From contig CANRBX010000015.1 in assembly GCA_947628955.1 (NCBI GenBank), positions 1-53,816 of the forward strand: a DNA stretch of 53,816 bases, in the 5' to 3' direction. Source of the stretch: an uncultured Lachnospiraceae bacterium (GTDB taxonomy: Bacteria; Bacillota; Clostridia; Lachnospirales; Lachnospiraceae). Below are positions 17,657 to 25,261 of the stretch, in pieces; the first letter of the stretch is position 1, and the number at the start of each line of letters is the position of its first letter. Under the pieces are notes generated by a model. It was not told the DNA's origin, did no database searches, and was given only the letters and a program-made list of their open reading frames with translations. The position numbers and the translations under genes are program-made.

Positions 17657-18379
17657 TCAGATGTCTGCCTGCGTCTTCTTCAGATCCAGATAGAAGAGCG
17701 CCTGTACCGTGATCATGTACGGCTGTGCGAACAGCAGGCCGATTCCGGAAGAGAGCAGAACGAGCAGCATGATCCCGGCAAAGGAGACCATCAGGCAAAA
17801 GAAGCGGGCCTTGTTTCCATGCATGAGCTGCAGGCTCTCCCGGAGGAGCTGCAGGCCGGACTGCTGCGGGTTGTCGCAGTATACGAAAAACGCCATTGAC
17901 AGTCCCAGCTCGATCCATACAAGAAGAACCAGCAGGGCGGCGGCCCCGGCACCGAGCCCGAGAAGCTCTGCGGCCCCTGTGCTGCGCCACAGGCCGCCCA
18001 TAAGCCAGAGGGCAAGATTGGCAGCGACGGTCTGGATCGCGAACTGTACGGCCGCGTAGACCGCGACCGGCTCCGGCCGCCGGGCAAATGCCTCGGTCAG
18101 CTGCCCGAGCTTCAGCTCCTGGCCGCGGCACAGGCGCAGATAAAGCGCGGACTGCCCGGCACAGAACAGATAGTATACGATGTTGATCAGAAGAGAGCAG
18201 ACCAGCCCGAGGATCAGATTCAGCATCCCGCCGGCCGCCGGAAAGGCGCCGTTCAGGACATAGGTCATGAGCAGATAGACCATGGTCACGATAAATGTGA
18301 CAAGCGCCAGAAATCCGTGCTTATCCATGATCAGCACGCGGGCCCTTGCTTTTAATTCACGTGTTTTCGATACAGTCAT
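17657..18379 (-). CDS. Polytopic membrane protein (DUF975-like)
   Basis: A 240-residue protein with about six hydrophobic segments and the end PYMITVQALFYLDLKKTQ, which resembles the last part of DUF975 proteins; the opening SKTRELKARARVLI also fits. No function is known for the family. Its start overlaps the stop of the upstream gene by four bases, so translation is coupled. A strong terminator follows. Confidence 0.75.
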   Translation of the reverse strand: MTVSKTRELKARARVLIMDKHGFLALVTFIVTMVYLLMTYVLNGAFPAAGGMLNLILGLVCSLLINIVYYLFCAGQSALYLRLCRGQELKLGQLTEAFARRPEPVAVYAAVQFAIQTVAANLALWLMGGLWRSTGAAELLGLGAGAAALLVLLVWIELGLSMAFFVYCDNPQQSGLQLLRESLQLMHGNKARFFCLMVSFAGIMLLVLLSSGIGLLFAQPYMITVQALFYLDLKKTQADI

Positions 18380-18990
18380 AGGAATCTTCCCTCCTCGTCA
18401 GAATGCGGTGCGGACGGAGCGTCGGGGGACTCATCCGGTGTTTCATCCGGTGTGTCGTCCGCGGCGCTGTCCTCGTCGTCGTCCGCGATATTCAGGTTGA
18501 CGCGCGGCCTGTCCTGATCCGCGGCATCTTCGCCCTGATAGCCGGAGCCTTCGGGGGCATCCTGCGTGCCTGCGGGATTTTCGAAGAGGGGCGCGCCGGA
18601 GGCGTCGCCGTCAAGGAAGGTGCCGAGAAACGGAAAAGCGTTCTCCAGCTCCCGGTCAAGGTCGAACGAGGGATCCCCGAGATAGTACTGCATATAGTAT
18701 TCCAGGTATGCTCTCATCTGCGGATTTGTCAGCATCATCCAGACGGAGGAGAGCGTGAGGAGCAGCGACATCACGATCGCGCAGCCGCCGCAGATCAGTC
18801 CGGCCCTGCTTTTGCCGGGCATTTGACTGCGCCCGCGCGAGAGAAGGGCGCAGAGCACGGCGAGTGCGCCGCAGGGAACCGCAATATAGAAAAAGAGACA
18901 GGACATCAGGGAAATGATCCCCAATGTGATCGCGGCCGTCGCCATCGGGTTCCGGGGCCGCATCTGCGGATATTCATATTCTGTATCCAT
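18376..18990 (-). CDS. Membrane protein with acidic C-terminal tail
   Basis: A 204-residue protein. Two membrane segments (about 17-50 and 65-88) are followed by an outside region with a Tyr-rich helix (AYLEYYMQYYLGDPSF) and a strongly acidic, Pro/Asp-rich tail from about residue 125. The N-terminal half resembles DUF4190-type proteins. The start has GGAGG 8 bases upstream. It forms a two-gene operon with the DUF975-like gene (ATGA overlap). Confidence 0.75.
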   Translation of the reverse strand: MDTEYEYPQMRPRNPMATAAITLGIISLMSCLFFYIAVPCGALAVLCALLSRGRSQMPGKSRAGLICGGCAIVMSLLLTLSSVWMMLTNPQMRAYLEYYMQYYLGDPSFDLDRELENAFPFLGTFLDGDASGAPLFENPAGTQDAPEGSGYQGEDAADQDRPRVNLNIADDDEDSAADDTPDETPDESPDAPSAPHSDEEGRFL

Positions 18991-19096
18991 AAATACCTCC
19001 GTGTGATAAAACTATTCCTCTGTGTATGACGCCGTGTGCCGGACGGATTTCCGGCGCATGGCTTTTTTGCGGCAGGAAAGACCTCCGGCCTGCTTT

Positions 19097-19125
19097 ATCA
19101 TAGCACAGGTGGGGAAATCTGGCAA
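19097..19125 (-). promoter_or_regulatory. Promoter of the minus-strand membrane-protein operon
   Basis: On the minus strand TTGCCA (19125-19120) and TATGAT (19102-19097) are 17 bases apart. It leaves a leader of about 100 bases that contains a GCCGGA/TCCGGC hairpin. Confidence 0.65.
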
Positions 19126-19184
19126 GACGCGCTGTGGCCCGATGTCCGCGTGGAGCACCTGAACTTTCTCAAAATATTTTCCGT

Positions 19185-19213
19185 TTGACGCATTGTTTTT
19201 AGAATGATATGAT
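19185..19213 (+). promoter_or_regulatory. Promoter of tex
   Basis: TTGACG (19185-19190) and TATGAT (19208-19213), 17-base spacer. Confidence 0.8.
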
Positions 19214-19246
19214 GGACAAAGCAACTAATTTGTCAGAGCAATAGCA

Positions 19247-19278
19247 GGATTGTGGGAGTGCGAAGCACGGAACAATCC
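19247..19278 (+). promoter_or_regulatory. Hairpin in tex leader
   Basis: GGATTGT (19247-19253) pairs with ACAATCC (19272-19278), and GTGC pairs with GCAC inside around a GAA loop. The 3' half, GCACGGAACAATCCGTATGGC, is nearly the same as the 19-bp repeat unit found downstream of tex and could alternatively fold as ACGGA/TCCGT. Confidence 0.6.
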
Positions 19279-19324
19279 GTATGGCATCATTTGACCCTAA
19301 CACCATAACAGGAGACCGACGAAC

Positions 19325-21469
19325 ATGGATATAATCAGGACACTGGCAGAGGAACTGGAGATCCGCCCGCAGCAGGCAAAGGCTGCGGTGGAGCTGATTG
19401 ACGACGGAAATACGATCCCGTTTATTTCCCGATACCGCAAGGAGGCGACAGGCTCACTGAACGACGAGGTGCTGCGGAGATTATCCGAGCGGCTGAATTA
19501 TCTGCGGAATCTGGAGGAAAAGAAGGAGCAGGTGCTTTCTGCGATTGAGGAACAGGGAAAGCTGACGGCGGAGCTGCGTGCACAGATCGAGTCGGCCTCC
19601 ACACTTGTGGTTGTCGAGGATCTGTACCGCCCGTACCGGCCTAAGCGCAGAACCAGGGCGACGGTGGCAAAGGAAAAGGGCCTGGAGCCGCTGGCGAATC
19701 TGATCCTGCTGCAGATGGTGCAGCGGCCGCTCGAGAAAGAGGCGGAGGCATTCCTTTCCGAGGAAAAGGAAGTCCTGACGCCGGAGGATGCGATCGCCGG
19801 GGCCAGGGACATCCTGGCGGAGATGGTGTCGGACGAGGCGGATTACCGCATGCGGATCCGCAGCATGACCGAGAAGGAAGGGCTGCTGGTGTCGTCTGCG
19901 AAGGACGAGAACGCTGAGTCGGTCTATGAAATGTACTATTCCTACACAGAGCCGGTCAGGAAGGCGGCGGGCCACCGGATCCTGGCAATCAACCGCGGCG
20001 AGAAGGAGAAGGTGCTGACCGTGAAGATCGAGGCCCCGCAGGAGCAGATCCTGCGCTACCTGGAGAAGCAGGTCATCACGCGCGACAACGTGTATACGAC
20101 TCCCGTGCTCCGGGAGGTTGTGGAGGACAGCTACAGGCGCCTGATCGCTCCGGCGATCGAGCGCGAGATACGGAATGAACTGACGGAGAAGGCGGAGGAC
20201 GGGGCGATTTCGGTCTTTGGAAAGAATCTGGAGCAGCTTCTGATGCAGCCGCCGATCGCCGGCCAGGTGGTGCTCGGCTGGGATCCGGCATTCCGAACGG
20301 GCTGCAAGCTGGCGGTTGTTGACGCGACAGGCAAGGTACTCGACACGACGGTCGTTTATCCGACCGCCCCGACGAATGAGACGAAGATCCGGGCCGCCAT
20401 GGACACGGTGAAGCGGCTGATCGCAAAGTACGGGGTGACCCTCATCTCCCTCGGAAACGGCACGGCCTCCCGCGAGTCGGAGCAGGTGATCGTAGATATC
20501 CTGAAGGAGGTTCCGCAGAAGGTGGCCTACGTGATCACGAATGAGGCGGGAGCCTCCGTATATTCGGCGAGCAGGCTGGCGACGGAGGAATTTCCGAATT
20601 TCGACGTGGGCCAGAGAAGCGCGGCATCCATCGCGCGGCGCGTGCAGGATCCGCTTGCCGAGCTGGTGAAGATCGATCCGAAGTCTATCGGCGTCGGGCA
20701 GTATCAGCACGATATGAATCAGAAGAAGCTGGGGGAGGCGCTGGACGGCGTGGTTGAGGACAGCGTAAACCGCGTCGGCGTGGACCTGAACACGGCCTCT
20801 GTGCCGCTGATGGAGCATATCTCCGGGGTGTCAAAGACGATCGCGAAGAATATAGTAGCCTATCGGGAGGCGAACGGGCGCTTCCGCAGCCGCAGCGAGC
20901 TGCTGAAGGTGCCGAAGCTTGGCCCGAAGGCGTTTGAGCAGTGCGCCGGCTTTCTGCGCATCACGGGCGGGGACAATCCGCTCGATGCGACGAGCATCCA
21001 CCCGGAGAGCTATGAGGCGGCCGGGATGCTGCTGGAGGAGCTCGGGCTGGCGCAGGAATTTGCGTCCGGCAGGGGCGTGAAGACGATCCGGGTAGGGGAT
21101 TACAGGAAAATGGCGGAGAAGCTCGGCATCGGAGAGCCGACCCTGCGGGATATCGTGCAGGAGCTGAATAAGCCGGGGCGCGATCCGCGCGACGGCATGC
21201 CGCAGCCGATCCTGCGCACGGACGTCCTGGAGATGAAGGATCTGAAGGAAGGCATGATCCTGAAGGGAACCGTGCGGAATGTCATCGACTTCGGCGTGTT
21301 TGTGGACATCGGCGTCCACCAGGACGGCCTGGTGCATATTTCCCAGCTTACGGACAAAAAATTTGTGAAGCACCCGCTGGAGGTTGTGAGCGTCGGCGAT
21401 ATCGTTGAGGTGAAGGTGCTGAGCGTCGATCTGCAGAAGAAACGGATCGCCCTTACAATGAAACTGTAG
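19325..21469 (+). CDS. tex: Tex family RNA-binding transcription accessory protein
   Basis: A 714-residue protein of the Tex/Spt6 family. The N-terminal helical part is followed by a YqgF/RNase H-like domain (about 320-450; VLGWDPAFRTGCKLAVVD), helix-hairpin-helix repeats (about 490-560; TASVPLMEHISGVSKTIAKN) and a C-terminal S1 RNA-binding domain (about 640-714; LKGTVRNVIDFGVFVDIGVH). Tex binds nucleic acid and affects transcription; its exact role varies between species. AGGAGA at 19310-19315 supports the ATG. It has its own promoter and structured leader, and a tandem repeat array follows. Confidence 0.96.
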   Translation: MDIIRTLAEELEIRPQQAKAAVELIDDGNTIPFISRYRKEATGSLNDEVLRRLSERLNYLRNLEEKKEQVLSAIEEQGKLTAELRAQIESASTLVVVEDLYRPYRPKRRTRATVAKEKGLEPLANLILLQMVQRPLEKEAEAFLSEEKEVLTPEDAIAGARDILAEMVSDEADYRMRIRSMTEKEGLLVSSAKDENAESVYEMYYSYTEPVRKAAGHRILAINRGEKEKVLTVKIEAPQEQILRYLEKQVITRDNVYTTPVLREVVEDSYRRLIAPAIEREIRNELTEKAEDGAISVFGKNLEQLLMQPPIAGQVVLGWDPAFRTGCKLAVVDATGKVLDTTVVYPTAPTNETKIRAAMDTVKRLIAKYGVTLISLGNGTASRESEQVIVDILKEVPQKVAYVITNEAGASVYSASRLATEEFPNFDVGQRSAASIARRVQDPLAELVKIDPKSIGVGQYQHDMNQKKLGEALDGVVEDSVNRVGVDLNTASVPLMEHISGVSKTIAKNIVAYREANGRFRSRSELLKVPKLGPKAFEQCAGFLRITGGDNPLDATSIHPESYEAAGMLLEELGLAQEFASGRGVKTIRVGDYRKMAEKLGIGEPTLRDIVQELNKPGRDPRDGMPQPILRTDVLEMKDLKEGMILKGTVRNVIDFGVFVDIGVHQDGLVHISQLTDKKFVKHPLEVVSVGDIVEVKVLSVDLQKKRIALTMKL

Positions 21470-21493
21470 GAGGCAGGGGTGCGGGCGCCTGAC

Positions 21494-21660
21494 GCGGAAC
21501 GATCCGTCTGGCGCGGAACGATCCGCCTGGCCTGGAACGATTCGCCTGACCTGGAACAATCCGTCTGGCGCGGAACGATCCGCCTGGCCTGGAACAATCC
21601 GTCTGGCGCGGAACGATCCGCCTGGCGCGGAACAATCTACATAGTGCGGAACACCCTGCC
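21494..21660. repeat. 19-bp tandem repeat array downstream of tex
   Basis: About nine consecutive units of consensus GCGGAACGATCCGCCTGGC, exact period 19 bases from 21494; the last unit is partial. Each unit can fold as GCGGA-ACGA-TCCGC. The array fills most of the 305-base gap between tex and the nucleotidyltransferase gene, and no supported gene lies in it. Confidence 0.92.
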
Positions 21661-21773
21661 CGGCGTCATCTGTCTCTGGTATCACTGTGAAGGCACCTGG
21701 CCGGGAGGACACGAAAGGACGCCCCGCCATCCTGGAAAAAACGGGATAGAGAAAAAGATAAGGAGAGAAGAAA

Positions 21774-22718
21774 ATGAAGAAACCGGTACTGGTCGTGATG
21801 GCCGCTGGAATGGGAAGCCGCTATGGCGGCCTGAAGCAGATTGATCCGATTGATCAGGAAGGACATATCATCATAGATTTTTCAATCTACGACGCGGTGA
21901 AGGCCGGGTTTGAGAAGGTTGTATTTATCATAAAGCGAGAGAATGAGGCCGATTTCCGGGCGGTCATCGGCGACAGGCTGAGCCGGTACATCGAGGTGGC
22001 CTATGTGTTCCAGGATCTGCAGGATCTGCCGGAGGGCTACGAGATGCCGGAAGGCCGGGTAAAGCCCTGGGGGACGGGACACGCGGTCTTAAGCTGCAGG
22101 AATGAGATTGACGGGCCGATGGCGGTGATCAATGCGGACGACTATTATGGGTGCCATGCGTTCCAGATGGCGTATGATTTCCTGGCAGAGCCGGGCGCGC
22201 AGGACGGGAAATATCACTACATGATGGTCGGCTATCAGCTTGAAAATACCCTGACGGAGAACGGCCATGTGGCGCGCGGCGTATGCGTGACAGACGACCG
22301 GGATCATCTGCTCCGCGTAGATGAGCGGACTCATATTGAGAAGCGCGGGGACGGCGCGGCATACACAGAGGACGACGGCGCGACCTGGGTGGAGATCCCT
22401 GCCGGGAGCACAGTTTCCATGAACATGTGGGGATTTTCCGCCGATATCCTGGCGGAGCTGGAGACCCGGTTTGTCGGTTTCCTGGACGAGAACCTGGAGA
22501 AAAATCCGCTCAAATGCGAGTATTTTCTGCCGTTTGTCGTGTGCGAGCTTCTGGAGGAGGGAAAGGCGGACGTAAAGGTGATGCAGTCTCTGGACCGCTG
22601 GTACGGGGTCACGTACAAGGAGGATAAGCCTGTGGTCATGGCTGCGATCCAGAAGATGAAGGATGAAGGCCTGTATCCTCAGAACCTGTGGGAGAGTGTC
22701 CCGCAGCGGAAGAACTGA
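21774..22718 (+). CDS. Sugar nucleotidyltransferase
   Basis: A 314-residue NTP-transferase-family protein. It starts with the nucleotide-binding LVVMAAGMGSRYGGLKQIDP and has the metal-binding Asp pair in VINADDYYG (about residue 120). Such enzymes couple a sugar-1-phosphate to UTP or another NTP. Substrate is not clear from sequence. The neighbouring NahK-like kinase would make a sugar-1-phosphate, so the pair probably performs kinase-plus-activation salvage of a hexose or N-acetylhexosamine. AAGGAGAGAAGAAA precedes the ATG. The last four codons and stop are included in a downstream duplication. Confidence 0.88.
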   Translation: MKKPVLVVMAAGMGSRYGGLKQIDPIDQEGHIIIDFSIYDAVKAGFEKVVFIIKRENEADFRAVIGDRLSRYIEVAYVFQDLQDLPEGYEMPEGRVKPWGTGHAVLSCRNEIDGPMAVINADDYYGCHAFQMAYDFLAEPGAQDGKYHYMMVGYQLENTLTENGHVARGVCVTDDRDHLLRVDERTHIEKRGDGAAYTEDDGATWVEIPAGSTVSMNMWGFSADILAELETRFVGFLDENLEKNPLKCEYFLPFVVCELLEEGKADVKVMQSLDRWYGVTYKEDKPVVMAAIQKMKDEGLYPQNLWESVPQRKN

Positions 22719-22863
22719 GCAGAGGCGGATCGAATGTCCGTCCCGGACAGAGCGGCATGTCTGTGAGGGAAGGCCAGGAATGTGGCGGAAGAACTGAGCA
22801 GAGGCGGATCGAATGTCCGTCCCGGACAGAGCGGCATGTCTGTGAAAGAAGGCCCGGAATGGA
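22706..22863. repeat. 79-bp duplication that includes the end of the nucleotidyltransferase gene
   Basis: The block from 22706 (GCGGAAGAACTGAGCAGAGG...) repeats from 22785 with almost no change. The first copy begins inside the last codons of the upstream gene and contains its TGA; the second is non-coding. Each copy has a TGTCCG-TCC-CGGACA hairpin. Confidence 0.9.
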
Positions 22864-22950
22864 CTGACGCGATGACCGCGGGCGGCAGGACGTCCGTCTG
22901 CCCCGGAAGGTACGGAACTAATTGGCGTAACGGTAGTTGGAGGATAAGAG

Positions 22951-24060
22951 ATGGATGCGAAGATACATGCAGAGATGCGAAAGACCATTGCACAGTTTGC
23001 TTTTTCCGGTGAGCTGCAGGAGTGCATTCCCTTTGGGAGCGGCCATATCAACGACACATACCGCCTGACCTTTCAGGAAGAGAATGGGCCTGGCCGGTAT
23101 ATCCTGCAGAAGATGAACAAGGAGGTTTTCAGGAAGCCGGCGGAGCTGATGGAGAATATCTGCGGTGTGACGACCTGGCTGCGCAGGAAGATCCGGGAGG
23201 ACGGTGGCGACGAGAAGCGCGAGACGCTGAATGTGGTGCCTGCCGTGGACGGACGGCCTTATTATATTGATTCGGACGGGGAGTACTGGCGCGTATTTTA
23301 CTTTATCACCGACGCAGTCAGCTACGATCATGTGCGGGACGACAGGGATTTCTACGAGAGCGCCGTAGCGTTCGGCCATTTTCAGCGCCTTCTGGCGGAT
23401 TATCCGGCGGAGACGCTTCATGAGACGATCGAGAAATTTCATGATACGGTGGATCGGCTGGCAAAATTTGATGCGGCCGTCCGTGCGGACGTATGCGGCC
23501 GGGCTGCTTCCGTGGCGGAGGAGATCCGTTTTGTGCAGGAGCGGAGAGACCTGGCGCATGTGCTCTGCGATATGCAGGCTGCGGGCGAGCTTCCGCTTCG
23601 TGTCACGCACAACGATACAAAGCTCAACAATATTCTGATCGATAACAGATCGGGCCGCGCGATCTGCGTGATCGACCTGGATACGGTGATGCCGGGGCTG
23701 TCGGTCAACGATTTCGGGGACTCCATCCGCTTCGGGGCGAGCACGGCGGAGGAAGACGAGCGCGATCTGACGAAGGTGAAGCTGGACCTGCACTTGTACG
23801 AAGTATATGTGAAGGGCTTTATCGAGGGCTGTGCGGGGGCCCTGACCGACAGGGAGCTGGAGATGCTTCCGATGGGCGCGGTTCTGATGACATTTGAGTG
23901 CGGGATGCGCTTCCTGACCGACCATCTGGAGGGCGACCATTATTTCAAGATTCACCGGGAAGGACATAATCTCGACCGCGCCAGGACGCAGTTCAGGCTG
24001 GTGCGCGAGATGGAACAGAACATGCCGCAGATGCGCGCGATCGTGGAGAATTACAGGTGA
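22951..24060 (+). CDS. NahK-like sugar 1-kinase (aminoglycoside phosphotransferase fold)
   Basis: A 369-residue kinase of the APH/choline-kinase fold. The start GSGHINDTYRLTF and YILQKMNKEVFRKPAELMEN match N-acetylhexosamine 1-kinases of the Bifidobacterium NahK type. The catalytic loop is HNDTKLNNIL (His220, Asp222) and the metal site is IDLDTVMPG (Asp242, Asp244). It probably phosphorylates a reducing sugar at C1. It starts at ATG 22951 after GGAGGAT and follows the nucleotidyltransferase gene, with a repeat in between. Substrate (GlcNAc/GalNAc or other) is inferred from family only. Confidence 0.87.
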   Translation: MDAKIHAEMRKTIAQFAFSGELQECIPFGSGHINDTYRLTFQEENGPGRYILQKMNKEVFRKPAELMENICGVTTWLRRKIREDGGDEKRETLNVVPAVDGRPYYIDSDGEYWRVFYFITDAVSYDHVRDDRDFYESAVAFGHFQRLLADYPAETLHETIEKFHDTVDRLAKFDAAVRADVCGRAASVAEEIRFVQERRDLAHVLCDMQAAGELPLRVTHNDTKLNNILIDNRSGRAICVIDLDTVMPGLSVNDFGDSIRFGASTAEEDERDLTKVKLDLHLYEVYVKGFIEGCAGALTDRELEMLPMGAVLMTFECGMRFLTDHLEGDHYFKIHREGHNLDRARTQFRLVREMEQNMPQMRAIVENYR

Positions 24061-24234
24061 GGGAAGCTTGAAGCTTCAGCTGCCGGAGTCCAGGCCCCGG
24101 CGCGCCCGGCTGATCGGGAGGGAAACTTCGGCTGCCGGACTTCTAAATCCGGTGTGTTCAGGCGGCATCAAACGGTGCGGACAGTAAGTGCGGAAAAGCC
24201 GAAAGTCAAAAAGGTCGAAAGAAGTCGGATTATC

Positions 24235-24263
24235 TGGACGCGGTGAAGAATGTATGGTATACT
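24235..24263 (+). promoter_or_regulatory. Promoter of coiled-coil gene
   Basis: TGGACG (24235-24240), 17-base spacer, TATACT (24258-24263) with an extended TG element. A second GGTATAC follows at 24275. The stretch 24061-24234 upstream holds two diverged copies of a CTTCRGCTGCCGGA-type block but no gene. Confidence 0.5.
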
Positions 24264-24336
24264 CGGATGTGTGTGGTATACCGGACAGCACGCGCAACCG
24301 AAAACTTATAATTTGCAGGGAAAGGATGGTACAGCG

Positions 24337-24987
24337 ATGAGCGACTCCGAAAAACTCGATCTGATTCTGAATCAGATGACGACTCTGCACAAAGGATTAA
24401 ACGGCATGGACGAGAAGCTTGCCGGGATGGACAAAAGACTGGACGGAGTAGACAAGAGACTGGACGGAGTAGACAAGAGACTGGACGGAGTGGACAAAAG
24501 ACTTGATGTGGTAGACAAAAGACTGGATGGGGTAGACAGAAGATTAGTCGACGTGGATAAGAGACTGGACGTGGTAGACAAAAGACTCGACGTAGTTGAC
24601 AGGAGATTAGACGGCATGGACGAGAAGTTTGCCGGGATGGACAAAAGATTAGACGGCATGGATGAGAAGTTTGCCGGGATGGACAAAAGATTAGACGACA
24701 TGGATAAACAGTTTGACGTCGTGAGAGAAGACATCATGGCGCTCGACGTCAGGATGGATGTCATGGCGGAAAAAGTGACAGATACGAGGCTTTATGTCGA
24801 AAATACACTGGATCACAATATTCAGCTGATCGCGGAGAACCATATGTCTCTGGTGGACAAGCTGAACCAGGCAATCCGGGTGTCGGACAAAACGATTCTC
24901 TACGAGATACAGGTTTCCGGCCTGAAAATGCGCGTCGACAGGATAGAAGCTGATCTGGCAGAAATAAAGGGAAGACTGGCCTCATAG
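24337..24987 (+). CDS. Heptad-repeat coiled-coil protein
   Basis: A 216-residue soluble protein. Residues about 20-130 are an almost perfect run of seven-residue units of the type KRLDGVD, then DEKFAGM; the DNA repeats with 21- and 42-base periods. The rest (about 130-216) continues as helix with fewer repeats and ends IEADLAEIKGRLAS. It has no signal peptide or membrane segment. ATG 24337 has AAAGGATGG 8 bases upstream; the longer frame from 24250 covers the promoter. Function is not recognised; long parallel coiled coils of this kind occur in phage tail and surface proteins and as partners of nucleases. Confidence 0.8.
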   Translation: MSDSEKLDLILNQMTTLHKGLNGMDEKLAGMDKRLDGVDKRLDGVDKRLDGVDKRLDVVDKRLDGVDRRLVDVDKRLDVVDKRLDVVDRRLDGMDEKFAGMDKRLDGMDEKFAGMDKRLDDMDKQFDVVREDIMALDVRMDVMAEKVTDTRLYVENTLDHNIQLIAENHMSLVDKLNQAIRVSDKTILYEIQVSGLKMRVDRIEADLAEIKGRLAS

Positions 24988-25069
24988 CTGCCGTTTTGAA
25001 AGCCGGGTTTTAGCTGTGAAGGACAGAAAATGACGCAGACAAAAGATAATGAGAGTATGAAATAGTGTA

Positions 25070-25110
25070 AAAGGTGCAGAGTTACTTCCGGTATGACTTT
25101 GCACCTTTAT
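25070..25110 (+). terminator. Hairpin after coiled-coil gene
   Basis: AAAGGTGCAGAGT (25070-25082) pairs with ACTTTGCACCTTT (25096-25108), 13 bp with one G-U. The following T content is low. The remaining 150 bases to the next gene show no clear element. Confidence 0.55.
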
Positions 25111-25261
25111 GCTGTACTGTTTCCAGGGTTACGGACACCGGGAACTGTACCGTCATCCTGAGGAATGCCGGATTCTGCTCCTTTATGCCGTGGGGGGCGA
25201 CCCGGACAGAAAGCAAGGGGCCTGATGCCGCCGGCGAAAAGGCGGAGGAATGGAGATTTTT

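Noticed and set aside
19012-19224. 70-codon minus-strand ORF between the membrane operon and tex
   Set aside because: It begins upstream of the mapped minus promoter and has no ribosome site or known similarity.
21494-21660. Possible CRISPR or replication iterons at the 19-bp repeats
   Set aside because: No spacers, no cas or rep gene, and location is simply after tex.
20831-21730. Minus-strand ORF with a repeated Arg/Pro peptide across the 19-bp array
   Set aside because: The repeat is read in all three frames because 19 is not a multiple of 3, and the rest is antisense to tex; no start signal.
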